A DNA stretch of 64,000 nt from Pseudomonas sp. G2-4 (GTDB lineage: Bacteria; Pseudomonadota; Gammaproteobacteria; Pseudomonadales; Pseudomonadaceae), in NCBI RefSeq assembly GCF_030064125.1, contig NZ_CP125957.1:1054001-1118000 (forward strand), written 5' to 3'. The notes under the pieces were generated by a model. That model ran no database searches. It was not told where the DNA came from and saw only the letters and a list, made by a program, of their open reading frames with translations. Positions 46,128 through 54,621 of the stretch are shown one piece after another; the first letter of the stretch is position 1, and each line of letters opens with the position of its first letter. The position numbers and the translations under genes are program-made.

Positions 46128-48479
46128 ATGCCGGATCGGGTTTACCGGCTGCTGTTGATCGCCAGCCTTTCAGCGTGGCCTTGGGCGTCGGTGAATGCCG
46201 GCCAGGAGGCGCCCGGTGCCCTCACGCTTGACGAAACCACGGTGACGGCTCGACGCCGCGAAGAAGACCCGCAGGACGTGCCGATCCCGATCAACGTCCT
46301 CTACGGCGAACAACTGGACGCGGCCGGCCTGCACACTCTTCAAGACATTCAACAGCGCGTGCCCGGCTTGATCGTGTCCGGTCATGATGCCCGTTACGCC
46401 GGTTTCGGCCTGCGCGGATTCGGCGCGACCGCCTACAACGATGGCCTGGAAGGCAGTGTCGGCACCTACGTCGATGGCGTCTACCAGGCGCGCCAGGGCA
46501 TGGCCTTCACCGAGTTGACGGACATCGAACGCATCGAAGTGCTGCGCGGGCCCCAGGGCACCTTGTTCGGCAAGAACACCACCGCTGGCGCGCTGAACAT
46601 CATCACCCGCCAACCGACGTTCCAACCCGAGGCCAACCTTGAGGCCAGCTACGGGGAGCACGGTCTGCGCGAATACCGCGGGACGATTTCCGGGGCGCTG
46701 CGCGACGACGTATTGGCCGGGCGGCTGAATGTCTTTCAGCGTTCGGTGGATGGGCAAGTGGAAAACCTGGAGGGCGGCGCCCGCCTCGGTGACGCCGACA
46801 GCCAAGGCCTGCGCGGGCAATTGCTGTGGACGCCGAACCCGGACTTCAGCGCCCGCCTGATCGCCGACTATGCCGAGCAAAACGAGGCCGGCAACGTCCT
46901 GCTGGTCAATCACTACAGCGAGCAAACGCGCAAGCGCGCCAAGTTTGTCGGCTATCCGCTGGCGGAGCCCGACCCTTACCGGCGCGAGAGCCGCATCGAC
47001 GCGCCGGGGCGCCCGAAAACCCTGCAGAACGGTGTGTCACTGGAATTGAACTGGGACCTCGACGAGGCAATGCGCTTCACCAGCATCACCGCCTACCGCG
47101 ACTGGGACTACCGCGCCACCCGCGACAGCGACAGCACCGCGCTGTCGGTCGCGCAGTCCGAGACCGAACTGGGGCACCGGCAGTTCAGCCAGGAATGGCG
47201 CCTGTCCGGTACCGCCGGCTCGTCCGTCGATTATGTCGCTGGGCTCTATTATTTACGTCAGCAGCTCGACCGCGAGATCGACGCCGAATTCGGCAAGGAC
47301 GCTGCGCCCTGGTTCGTCGGCGACCAATTGGAGCAATTGAAGAAGCTCTATGGCATCACTTTCACCGATCCGAGGCAGGTGCCAGCCCAGCTGTTGGAAG
47401 GCGCCCGGCAACATTATGGCGGCGAGCAGAAGAGCGACAGCCGGGCGATTTTTGGTCAGGTCTCCTGGCGCCCCATCGACCCCCTCGAACTCACCGGCGG
47501 CCTACGCTACAGCCAGGAGCGCAAGGACGGCTGGGTTTCCCGCGACGTCAGCAACCTCGCCCCGCTGACGGGCCTGCCTCCGGTTTTCCAGGCGGGTGGC
47601 CAGTTACTGCGCGACATCGCCCTCGGCCGTGCTTACTACCGCGAGGACTCGATTGAAGAAGACAACGTCTCAGGCCTGCTCAGCGCCAGCTACCGTTTCA
47701 GCGATGCTGTGATGGGCTACGTCAGCTGGTCGCGCGGCTACAAGGCCGGCGGCATCAACTTCGACGTGGTCGGCCCGTTCACCGCGCCCACCTTCGAGCC
47801 GGAGCGCGCTACGTCGCTGGAACTGGGCATGAAGACGCGCTTCTGGGATGAGCGCGCGCTGCTCAACCTCGCCGTCTACCAGACCGACGTCGCCGACTAC
47901 CAAGCGCTTACCTACAGCCCGCCGACGTCGCTGTTCGCGCCACCGCTGCGGGACAACCTGATCAACGTTGGCAAGGTCCGCCTGCGCGGCATCGAACTGG
48001 ATTCCGCCTGGCAACTCACGTCCCAACTCACCGGACGCCTGGGCCTGGCCTGGAGCGATGCGCGCTACCGCAGCTTCCCCAACGCCCCGTGCCCACCGGC
48101 CTCGGGCCAATGGACCTGCGACCTCAGCGGCGACCGGGTCTACAACGCGCCGGAATGGAACCTCAGCAGCGGCCTCGACCACACCCATCCGCTGCCGTAC
48201 GGGCTGGAAGCCTTCAGTGGCATCGACTACAGCTTTCGCACCGGCTACTACGGCACCCTTGAAGGCGGCGAAGGCAGCTATCAACCGAGCTACGGCCTCA
48301 CCAACCTGCGCCTGGGGCTGCGCAGCCAGGACCGTGCCTGGGAAGTCGAAGGTTGGGTGCGCAACGCGTTCGACCGTCACTACATCACCGCCGTCTATTC
48401 ACTGCTCGGCGCCGGTGACTACGGCGTCATGACCGGCAGCGAAAGAACCCTCGGCACCACCGTCAGGCTTCGTTATTGA
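46128..48479 (+). CDS. TonB-dependent outer-membrane receptor
   Basis: A 783-residue receptor. The signal peptide (ASVNA-GQEA) is followed by a TonB box region (LTLDETTVTARRR), the plug domain (about 45-150, with IERIEVLRGPQGTLFGKNTT) and a long 22-strand-type barrel ending in the usual aromatic residue (TLGTTVRLRY). It takes up a siderophore or another large ligand using TonB energy; the ligand is unknown. The ATG at 46128 follows the kinase stop by one base. Being in the operon of its likely regulators suggests ligand-dependent control. Confidence 0.9.
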   Translation: MPDRVYRLLLIASLSAWPWASVNAGQEAPGALTLDETTVTARRREEDPQDVPIPINVLYGEQLDAAGLHTLQDIQQRVPGLIVSGHDARYAGFGLRGFGATAYNDGLEGSVGTYVDGVYQARQGMAFTELTDIERIEVLRGPQGTLFGKNTTAGALNIITRQPTFQPEANLEASYGEHGLREYRGTISGALRDDVLAGRLNVFQRSVDGQVENLEGGARLGDADSQGLRGQLLWTPNPDFSARLIADYAEQNEAGNVLLVNHYSEQTRKRAKFVGYPLAEPDPYRRESRIDAPGRPKTLQNGVSLELNWDLDEAMRFTSITAYRDWDYRATRDSDSTALSVAQSETELGHRQFSQEWRLSGTAGSSVDYVAGLYYLRQQLDREIDAEFGKDAAPWFVGDQLEQLKKLYGITFTDPRQVPAQLLEGARQHYGGEQKSDSRAIFGQVSWRPIDPLELTGGLRYSQERKDGWVSRDVSNLAPLTGLPPVFQAGGQLLRDIALGRAYYREDSIEEDNVSGLLSASYRFSDAVMGYVSWSRGYKAGGINFDVVGPFTAPTFEPERATSLELGMKTRFWDERALLNLAVYQTDVADYQALTYSPPTSLFAPPLRDNLINVGKVRLRGIELDSAWQLTSQLTGRLGLAWSDARYRSFPNAPCPPASGQWTCDLSGDRVYNAPEWNLSSGLDHTHPLPYGLEAFSGIDYSFRTGYYGTLEGGEGSYQPSYGLTNLRLGLRSQDRAWEVEGWVRNAFDRHYITAVYSLLGAGDYGVMTGSERTLGTTVRLRY

Positions 48480-49548
48480 CCGAAATGAAACGGGTCGGAC
48501 AAAACGCCAAACGATTACCACCGGCCTTTTTCGACAGATACATCGCCTGGTCCGCCTTGCTGATCAACGCATCGACCTCCTGACCATGCTCAGGAAAAAA
48601 CGCCACCCCGATACTCGCGGCAATCTCCACCATCTGCGCACCGATCAAGATGGGCGCGTTGGCCGCCGCCAGCATCCGCTTGAGCAAAGGCTCGCAGTCT
48701 TGCACGTCCTGCAGCCCCACCAACCCAGCGACAAACTCATCGCCACCCAGCCGCGCCAACGTATCGCCCTCCCGCAACGTCGCATTGATCCGCGCCGCGA
48801 CAATTTGCAACACCCGGTCCCCCCAGTCATGCCCGTAACTGTCGTTCAGCGCCTTGAACCCGTCGAGATCAATGAACGCGATAGCCACCTTATGCTGATG
48901 AATCCGCGCCTTGCCCAACGCCTGACGCATCCGCTCGGCCAACAACAACCGATTCGGCAACTGCGTGAGCGCGTCATACCGCGCGTCACGCTCCAGCAAC
49001 TGAAGACGTTGCTTCACCTGCGTCATGTCGCTGAGCAGCGCCACATAGTGCTGCACGTTACCGTGACGGTCATGCACCGCACTGACGCTGATGCGTGACG
49101 CCATCTCCCGGCCATCCTTATGGTTGCTTTGAATCTCACCGGACCAATGCCCGTGGAAATCCAACGCGTTCTTCATCGGCGCATAAAAAGCCGTAAGCCG
49201 ACGCACCATGCGATGGGAATTCAACTCACGGCCCTTCACCTCGTCCTGGCCGTAACCGGTGAGGCGGGTGAAAGCTTCGTTGACGCCGATGACTCGGCCG
49301 TAGGGGTCGACCAGGATGATGCCTTCGCGGGCGTGGCTGAACACGGTTGTGGCCAGTTCTGGGCACACAGTGTTGATACGACGATCCAGCGCGCCTTCGT
49401 CGCGGGTGGCCGGCCAAGTGTTGGAATCGAAGCCTTGCAGGGCCAGATAGCGGACCAGGGAAGAGAGCGTCCGGTGCAGGCGGAGCAGGGCATTCGTGGC
49501 GAGCCTGGAATTGAGGCAGAAGCTGCGAATGAAGGTGCGTAGGTTCAT
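48463..49548 (-). CDS. PAS-GGDEF diguanylate cyclase
   Basis: A 361-residue cytoplasmic protein. The N-terminal about 70 residues have no clear domain, residues about 70-185 are a PAS domain (FSHAREGIILVDPYGRVIGV) with its PAC tail, and residues about 190-350 form a GGDEF domain with intact LGGDEFVAGL. REGD five residues before GGDEF is a feedback-inhibition site. The enzyme should make cyclic di-GMP. Its 3' end overlaps the TonB receptor gene end by 17 bases on the opposite strand, a convergent overlap. Confidence 0.9.
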   Translation of the reverse strand: MNLRTFIRSFCLNSRLATNALLRLHRTLSSLVRYLALQGFDSNTWPATRDEGALDRRINTVCPELATTVFSHAREGIILVDPYGRVIGVNEAFTRLTGYGQDEVKGRELNSHRMVRRLTAFYAPMKNALDFHGHWSGEIQSNHKDGREMASRISVSAVHDRHGNVQHYVALLSDMTQVKQRLQLLERDARYDALTQLPNRLLLAERMRQALGKARIHQHKVAIAFIDLDGFKALNDSYGHDWGDRVLQIVAARINATLREGDTLARLGGDEFVAGLVGLQDVQDCEPLLKRMLAAANAPILIGAQMVEIAASIGVAFFPEHGQEVDALISKADQAMYLSKKAGGNRLAFCPTRFISVNNEA

Positions 49549-49686
49549 GGGATTTATAGGGTGCTGGCGGGTGAGGGTGGGCTAGCGAAGTGGGCATTAT
49601 CGGGGTGGGGATTGGCCGGGGACTTTGCTGGAGCGGATGGGAGCTTTGCGGGAAGGGATGGAACTGAAAGATATTTATGTTGGGTC

Positions 49687-50062
49687 TGTCAGACGTTGGA
49701 CGACCAGCCTCACGAGCCGACGTCGCCTTGCGCCATTGCCTACAACTACGCCAGAATCCGCCGGCTTGTGCGCCTTGGGTAGCGTCGGTAGTTTGGGTTC
49801 GGTCACTGCTCATCAGTGATCGGGTTTAGTCGCCCGCTTTACCTAAGGCGTATCAGGTCCCTGTCGGACAGGCTTTGCTGTTCCTGTATTGATGGTGGCT
49901 GTGCGCAGGGCGCCCTCGGGCGCGCCGGGATTCTTAGGTTCACCGGTCGACTAACCTGCGTACAGCTGCCGTCCTCTCGTTTAGTCGCGAGGTGAGGTAG
50001 CGGAGGCGCTTGCCCTCCAGGCAAGAAAGGTTTTGCGCAGTCAAGCCTTTCTTGTCCGAAAA
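49687..50062 (+). ncRNA. Structured leader element, copy A, without its DUF6124 coding sequence
   Basis: This copy shares long blocks with copies B and C: TACAACTACGCCAGAATCCG, CTGCTCATCAGTGATCGGGT, TGATGGTGGCTGTGCGCAGG and CTAACCTGCGTACAGCTGCC. Paired segments are TTTAGTCG (49825-49832), CGACTAA (49948-49954) and a second TTTAGTCG (49980-49987), plus ACCTAAG/CTTAGGT. The DUF6124 gene is absent: the leader is joined at about 49988 directly to GAGGTGAGGTAG, the last codons and stop of such a gene, then to the 3' hairpin (GAAAGG...CCTTTC around TTGCGCAG). It fills the 535-base gap between genes. Confidence 0.6.
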
Positions 50063-50083
50063 ACCACCTCTTCCTATTTTCAA

Positions 50084-50320
50084 TTAGTTGCTGCTAGTTA
50101 AAAAAATCAACAGGTTTCGGGGCAGTTCTATAGAACACTCAGTTTCCAACGCTTTAATTTGAGATGCATTCAGTTCGTAATCGTAAAAATAGTCTTCTTC
50201 TTTGGTCCAGCTCATTATTTTTGCTAGAACTTGAGTGTCGATGCAGAGCGTTTTTTCGTATGAGGCGAAGTCGTCGCCGTCCATTACCCCCATTATTTTG
50301 TGTTTCATGGTTCTATCCAC
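50084..50320 (-). CDS. Probable bacteriocin immunity protein
   Basis: A 78-residue acidic protein with many Asp and Glu residues (WTKEEDYFYDYELNASQIKA). It overlaps the 3' end of the colicin E3-type bacteriocin gene by 16 bases, the normal position for an immunity gene. It shows no clear similarity to the classical colicin E3 immunity protein, so a different immunity family is likely. The short ORF has lower GC content than surrounding genes. No signal or membrane segment; it should bind the nuclease domain in the cytoplasm. Confidence 0.65.
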   Translation of the reverse strand: MDRTMKHKIMGVMDGDDFASYEKTLCIDTQVLAKIMSWTKEEDYFYDYELNASQIKALETECSIELPRNLLIFLTSSN

Positions 50321-51492
50321 CTCGTTGGGTCGGCTGGTTTGGTTTGGGCCCCCGTAACATGGTCGAATTCGCCCAAGTGCTTTCCTCGCTTGTTATATTT
50401 TTCCACTGCCCCATGCTGAAAATCCCATTCATATATTATTTTGTCATTATCTTTCCAGCGAGGACGTAACCCTCCTCCTTTCATCCGGGTTTTGGGTGGC
50501 GCCCATTTCGCACTTGGGAAAGCAGGTAAAAAATCTGGTTTCTGGTGGTAATCATGATGAGCCGTACTCACCACAATATAAACCGGCCGAACCCCCGAAT
50601 CCGCCGGAAACACCAGAATGAAATCCCTGTACTCCGGCGGATAGATCGGGTCGACGATGATGCTGTCGGCCACTGGCGTCGGCGGATAGATCCAGATGTG
50701 AGGTGCCTGGGGCGCCGCTTCCAGGGCGGGAATGCCGAGGGTGTCGGAGGGGTTGGTGGCCGGGGTCCAGATCAGTTCGATGCCATCACCCAAGTCGGCG
50801 ATGAATTGATCGGCGCGAGGGGTGAATTGGACAACGTCGACCATTTCCCAGTCGCGGTTCTGGCCTGTGTAGAAGCCGTAGCCCTTGAGGCTGCCGTCGG
50901 CCTGCTGCTCGATGCTCAGGCGCATGCGGCTGCGGGCTTGCTTGAGGTTGCGTAACTGGTCTTCGCTGTAAAGCGCGCTGTCCCCGAGGCTGGACGGCCA
51001 GAGCAAGGCGACGATGCCTGTTAGCAGGGCTACCCCAACGGTGCCGCCGGCAGCGGCTGCCGTAGAAGTTGCCGAGCCGCCCAGCGCGAGCCTGCCCAAC
51101 GTAACGGGTACCGCGCCAGCGCCGATCCGCTTGAGAGGAATCGTGCCGGACGGGTCGGCGCTCCTGCCCCCGAGCCACATGAGATCGCCGTATTGCTTGA
51201 CCAGGTCTGCCGGGACGTAGCCGTTGGGGTTGTTGTAATCGATGATGCCGTTGGGCAGCTTGCAGCTCTTGGCAAACACGCTTCCCGCGACGCTGAGTAC
51301 GGGCTTTTTATCTAGCGTGGCCCAGCGCTCTCGTTCATAGGCTGCCTGCCGGGCAAGCATGGCTTCATAAGCTTGCTGTCGGGCCTCGCGCTCGGCCAGT
51401 TCGCTGGCGGTCATGTCCCGATAAGTGACGTAATGCCCGTCACCACCGGGCGGGTTTCGGACCTGGGGGATGTCTTTTTTGCGTGTCGCCAC
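50305..51492 (-). CDS. S-type pyocin with colicin E3-like ribosomal RNase domain
   Basis: A 395-residue bacteriocin. Residues about 140-165 are hydrophobic (GGTVGVALLTGIVALLWP). Residues about 170-310 are a pyocin translocation-type domain (YGFYTGQNRDWEMVDVVQ). The C-terminal about 60 residues match the colicin E3 nuclease, which cuts 16S rRNA at the decoding site, with catalytic Asp357, His360, Glu364 and Arg391 in the same spacing (YEWDFQHGAVEKY, DPTRWIEP). It is shorter than typical S pyocins, with no obvious receptor-binding region, so delivery by another route such as a secretion apparatus is possible. The gene is oriented opposite to its right-hand neighbour. Confidence 0.85.
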   Translation of the reverse strand: MATRKKDIPQVRNPPGGDGHYVTYRDMTASELAEREARQQAYEAMLARQAAYERERWATLDKKPVLSVAGSVFAKSCKLPNGIIDYNNPNGYVPADLVKQYGDLMWLGGRSADPSGTIPLKRIGAGAVPVTLGRLALGGSATSTAAAAGGTVGVALLTGIVALLWPSSLGDSALYSEDQLRNLKQARSRMRLSIEQQADGSLKGYGFYTGQNRDWEMVDVVQFTPRADQFIADLGDGIELIWTPATNPSDTLGIPALEAAPQAPHIWIYPPTPVADSIIVDPIYPPEYRDFILVFPADSGVRPVYIVVSTAHHDYHQKPDFLPAFPSAKWAPPKTRMKGGGLRPRWKDNDKIIYEWDFQHGAVEKYNKRGKHLGEFDHVTGAQTKPADPTRWIEP

Positions 51493-51570
51493 GTAGTGAG
51501 TCTCGTCCAGTGAGTGCGGGACAGACGCTAACGCGGGAAGAGAGGGGCGCGATGTAGGAGGTTTCTTGAA

Positions 51571-52161
51571 GTGGTTGCTCCGGTTTCATCAATGCAGGTA
51601 GGGCCGACTTCCATTGCGAAAAGCCCATCAGCTAAGACAAACTCCCCCGTCTTCCCAGACTCGATAAGGATGCGAGCATTGAAGTTTGAAACCGGACAGT
51701 TTTCCAGCAGCCATGGAATTATCTTCAACGTATCGCGCTTCACCCTGTCAGCCGATGAACGGGGTAGCCTCAGAGCGTTGCATTTTGGAGAAGCTAAAGC
51801 CGCCCACTATGAAGTGAGCAACCGGGTGGTGGAGCTCTACGACAAAATGCTTGCCAAGGATTTACCCTGCCAAATGATGGTCGGGATCTCCAAACCCTTG
51901 ACCCGGCAGCAGGGGGATTTACTCAACGCCCAACGAATGAGTATCGCCAACCTCACCAGCGGTGTTTTCGCCGCAGCGGCAGGCAAGTTCATGCCCGCCG
52001 CGGTCATCCCTGTGGGATGGGCCGTCCGTGAGTTCACGCTAGGCAAATTGCCGACCTATCATGCCGGTGATGTCATCGTCAGTCTGGACGCGCAGGTCAG
52101 CGGTGGCATAGGTCCGCAACACTCCGGATCTTCCATGATCATCAAGACTCAGGGCGGCTAG
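51571..52161 (+). CDS. Hypothetical protein, 196 residues
   Basis: A soluble protein of unrecognised family. The GTG at 51571 has AGGAGG nine bases upstream; ATG 51592 is an alternative. The N-terminus is Ser/Pro-rich (SIAKSPSAKTNSPVFPD). A moderately hydrophobic Ala/Gly stretch (SGVFAAAAGKFMPAAVIPVG) occurs near residue 130. It is divergent from the bacteriocin gene and four bases before a small membrane protein gene, so the two probably form one operon with it. Confidence 0.6.
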   Translation: MVAPVSSMQVGPTSIAKSPSAKTNSPVFPDSIRMRALKFETGQFSSSHGIIFNVSRFTLSADERGSLRALHFGEAKAAHYEVSNRVVELYDKMLAKDLPCQMMVGISKPLTRQQGDLLNAQRMSIANLTSGVFAAAAGKFMPAAVIPVGWAVREFTLGKLPTYHAGDVIVSLDAQVSGGIGPQHSGSSMIIKTQGG

Positions 52162-52165
52162 GACT

Positions 52166-52399
52166 ATGAACGAATATGGCCTATACGCCCTGGCGTACGC
52201 AGTGTTCCTGCTGTTGTTTTTCTATATGAAACCCTATGGCCTCAGGAAATGGCTCGGCATTGCCCTGGTCGCTCTGGGGTTTGCGAGTATTTTTGCGCTG
52301 CCGTCTTTCATCTCCGGTTTTGACCTGGGTATCGTCTCGACCAGTGCAATTGGCATCGGGGCGGCGCTGTTTTTTAGCCGGGGCCGGTATGTGGCGTGA
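52166..52399 (+). CDS. Small hypothetical membrane protein
   Basis: A 77-residue protein with about three hydrophobic helices (LYALAYAVFLLLFFYMK, WLGIALVALGFASIFAL, TSAIGIGAALFF). It starts four bases after the preceding gene, whose 3' end supplies the ribosome site region. The small membrane protein beside a bacteriocin locus could be an immunity or accessory factor, but the sequence does not show it. Confidence 0.6.
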   Translation: MNEYGLYALAYAVFLLLFFYMKPYGLRKWLGIALVALGFASIFALPSFISGFDLGIVSTSAIGIGAALFFSRGRYVA

Positions 52400-52401
52400 A
52401 T

Positions 52402-52440
52402 CTGCTCATCGGTGATGGGTTTAGTTGAAACAGGGTAGGG
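52402..52440 (+). repeat. Remnant D of the structured leader element
   Basis: CTGCTCATCGGTGATGGGTT here matches the central hairpin of the leader (CTGCTCATCAGTGATCGGGT in the full copies) and is followed by TAGTTGAAACAGG, like copy C. The rest of the element is missing. The remaining 190 bases before hicB show no gene. Confidence 0.5.
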
Positions 52441-52632
52441 CGCTCTTGTGTCTGTCCCGAATCATCCTCAAACCGTGAGAGCCGCCTTGATGTGGCCGGC
52501 AAATCACATGACCGACTTGCAGCGCGTGTGGACTGAACAAAACCGGAGGAGCTGACCCGTGATCAGCAAAGCCAGAATCACAAGCGTGAAGCCTGTTTCA
52601 GGCAAGCCTACTTTCAATCCGTGTATTTGACG

Positions 52633-52965
52633 TCAGACGTGCGCTGCGCGCTCAAACACCTCATCAGCCCACTGGTTCAGGCTTTTGCCGGCGGTTTGGG
52701 CTGCAATGGTAGCGGCAGCGTGCACTTCAGGACGAATGCGTAGCATCACCTTGCCGGAAGCAGGCTTCTCAGGGCTGACGCCTTGCTCGGCACAGTCCGC
52801 CAAGTAATCCTCAACAGCACTGGCAAACGCCGCTCGTAGCTTGGTCACGGAATCGGCGTGAAAACTGATGATGTCACGCACACCCAGAATCCGACCGACG
52901 AAAATGTCGTCACGCTCATCGAACTCAATTCGGGCTGTGTAGCCCTTATAAGTCATGCTGTTCAT
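52633..52965 (-). CDS. hicB: HicB-family antitoxin
   Basis: A 110-residue antitoxin. The N-terminal HicB fold (TYKGYTARIEFDERDDIFVG, ADSVTKLRAAFASAVEDYL) is followed by a ribbon- or helix-type DNA-binding segment (KVMLRIRPEVHAAATIAAQT). It overlaps the HicA toxin gene by four bases. HicB neutralises HicA and represses the operon. A likely operator lies at the far end of hicA. Confidence 0.9.
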   Translation of the reverse strand: MNSMTYKGYTARIEFDERDDIFVGRILGVRDIISFHADSVTKLRAAFASAVEDYLADCAEQGVSPEKPASGKVMLRIRPEVHAAATIAAQTAGKSLNQWADEVFERAAHV

Positions 52966-53246
52966 AGCTCAACTCCTGCCCGCTGGAGAAATTCGCGAGC
53001 CTCTTCTACCTGATATTTCTTGGCTTCTTTCCCAGGGTGTGGCCGATGGCAACGCCATTGGGCCTCCCCCAGGATCAGCTTGACCCGAGAACCTTCACGC
53101 TCCAGCACTTGGCCACCCAGATGAGTGACCAAGGCTTCAATGTCAGCAAACACTATTGCCGCACTTGTTGGCGTACGGTGGATCGCTTCAAGGGTTTTCC
53201 GGTGTCTGTTTTCATGCGTGTGGGTGCTATCAAAAAAAGATAGCAC
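52962..53246 (-). CDS. hicA: HicA-family mRNA-interferase toxin, start probably disturbed
   Basis: A frame of 94 residues with the HicA dsRBD-like fold (RHRKTLEAIHRTPTSAAIVF, EREGSRVKLILGEAQWRCHR, the catalytic His in the HRPHPGKEAKKY part). Normal HicA begins at the KHRKTLEA position with a short Met-led end. Here the only in-frame start is a GTG at 53246 inside the operator palindrome. An ATG at 53213-53215 is one base out of frame; a single extra A in the run of four A just after it would give MKNRHRKTLEA. The gene may carry a one-base deletion, or the assembly may be wrong there. Confidence 0.75.
   Translation of the reverse strand: MLSFFDSTHTHENRHRKTLEAIHRTPTSAAIVFADIEALVTHLGGQVLEREGSRVKLILGEAQWRCHRPHPGKEAKKYQVEEAREFLQRAGVEL
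53224..53246. promoter_or_regulatory. Palindrome at the hicAB promoter
   Basis: GTGCTATC and GATAGCAC are perfect eight-base arms around seven A residues, overlapped by the near-palindrome GATAGCACTATC (53239-53250). It lies just upstream of the normal hicA start, as expected for a HicB operator. Confidence 0.6.
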
Positions 53247-53397
53247 TATCTAGCCGGTTTGGCGCGTTGCCGCTCTCAGCATTTTGTCTTCTTGCTCTTC
53301 AGTGCCGTGGTTTCTCGCTGCGCGCGAAGCTGGAAAACTCGCGGCTCGACCGGCAGTCATTTAATATCTCGACCTCGTTCAATACGTGGTCTCGTCC

Positions 53398-54081
53398 ATG
53401 CAGTCTCTAGAAAATGCGCTGCTTTCCTACGCCACACAGCACTTGCCATCACTTCCCCATACCTATACTTGGACGTTCGATACCGCTCTCGTCCACCATT
53501 CATTTAAATGGGAGATCGATGGTTCGAACTGGTACGAAAAAGCGCGCGCCCTGAAGCGACATGTCGCCCAGGAATGGACCACGTCGCCCGAACAACGAAT
53601 GGCCCTCGCAGACTACGCGGTGCGCGTGTGGGGAGGTATTGGGGGAAATAAGCTCGTAACGATGCAAGGGTATGTTCAGACCGTGTCACGGGGGCGGGTG
53701 CCGGACAAGCACAACGGCATCGCCTCATGGTCGAAGGTGGCGGCATTCTCGAATCCAACCGAGCATGCCATCTTCGATGCGCGGGTTGCATTTTCCCTGA
53801 ACGTTCTACAGATGTTTCACAGCGATGAGCAACGCTGGTGGTTTCCGCACTTGGCGGGCCGAAACAAACGCCTGACGGCGTGTTGGCCTCGCTTGAAGAG
53901 TCTGGCGCGTCAACAGCATTGGATTCGAATTGCTACGACCGATGTCTACTCGACCTACATCCAGTTGCTGGTGAGCGTCTCCCGAAAACTCAATGTCGAG
54001 ATCGGTGACGTGGAGATGCTGCTCTTTTCGAAGGCGGAAGATTTTGCCGGGGCGTTTAACGAGGCCTATCCCCCATCTTAA
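53398..54081 (+). CDS. Hypothetical protein, 227 residues
   Basis: A soluble, helix-rich protein with many Trp and aromatic residues (YEKARALKRHVAQEW, ALADYAVRVWGGIGGNK, WIRIATTDVYSTYIQLLVSV). The ATG at 53398 is used; GTG 53386 would add four residues. No known domain was recognised. Its place beside hicAB and between other accessory cargoes suggests horizontally acquired DNA, but a defence role is only a guess. Confidence 0.6.
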   Translation: MQSLENALLSYATQHLPSLPHTYTWTFDTALVHHSFKWEIDGSNWYEKARALKRHVAQEWTTSPEQRMALADYAVRVWGGIGGNKLVTMQGYVQTVSRGRVPDKHNGIASWSKVAAFSNPTEHAIFDARVAFSLNVLQMFHSDEQRWWFPHLAGRNKRLTACWPRLKSLARQQHWIRIATTDVYSTYIQLLVSVSRKLNVEIGDVEMLLFSKAEDFAGAFNEAYPPS

Positions 54082-54144
54082 CGACGAAAGCACCCTGCGA
54101 AGCCAGCCTCGGCACCTATCAAAAGGGGATGGCAGGCTGCTCCC

Positions 54145-54187
54145 CGTGGCGAGGGAGCTTGCTCCCGCTGGGCTGCGCAGCAGCCCC
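54145..54187. repeat. Single REP element, GCGAGGGAGCTTGCTCCCGC family
   Basis: CCGTGGCGAGGGAGCTTGCT followed by GCTGGGCTGCGCAGCAGCCC, without an inverted partner, just before leader copy B. Confidence 0.75.
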
Positions 54188-54286
54188 CTTCCTATGAGCG
54201 CCTCGCCACGGATCTTCAGACGGCCTCATTGAACGGCATCGAGCATCTGCTCGGACCAGTCCAGTGGCGCCCTGTCAGCAAAGACC

Positions 54287-54605
54287 GACAGACGCCGGCA
54301 ACGAAGCCTCGCCAAGCCACAGCGCCTTGCGCCTTTGCCTACAACTACGCCAGAATCCGCCGGCTTGTGCGCCTTGGGTTGCGTCGGTAGTTTGGGAGCT
54401 GTCACTGCTCATCAGTGATCGGGTTTAGCAGCTCGCCGAGTTAAGTCGCACAACGCGTCCATCAGACAGGAATCCCCATTCCTGCACTTGATGGTGGCTG
54501 TGCGCAGGGCGCCCTCGGGCGCGCCGATTTCTTAACTCGTCGGTCTGCTAACCTGCGTACAGCTGCCTCCCAATTCGTTTAGCAGCGAACGGGTTGTGGC
54601 CTCAA
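54287..54605 (+). ncRNA. Structured leader element, copy B, upstream of a DUF6124 gene
   Basis: About 320 bases shared with copies A and C. TTTAGCAG (54424-54431) can pair with CTGCTAA (54545-54551), which can pair instead with TTTAGCAG (54578-54585). An inner helix CGAGTTAAG (54437-54445) with CTTAACTCG (54531-54539) is perfect, though its sequence is unlike that in copies A and C. A GGCGCCC/GGGCGCGCC hairpin lies between them. It ends about 17 bases before the DUF6124 start codon. Confidence 0.6.
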
Positions 54606-54621
54606 CCAGAGAGTTAAGACC

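Noticed and set aside
53246..53398. Extra gene between hicA and the 227-residue protein
   Set aside because: Only short frames without ribosome sites or family patterns are present.
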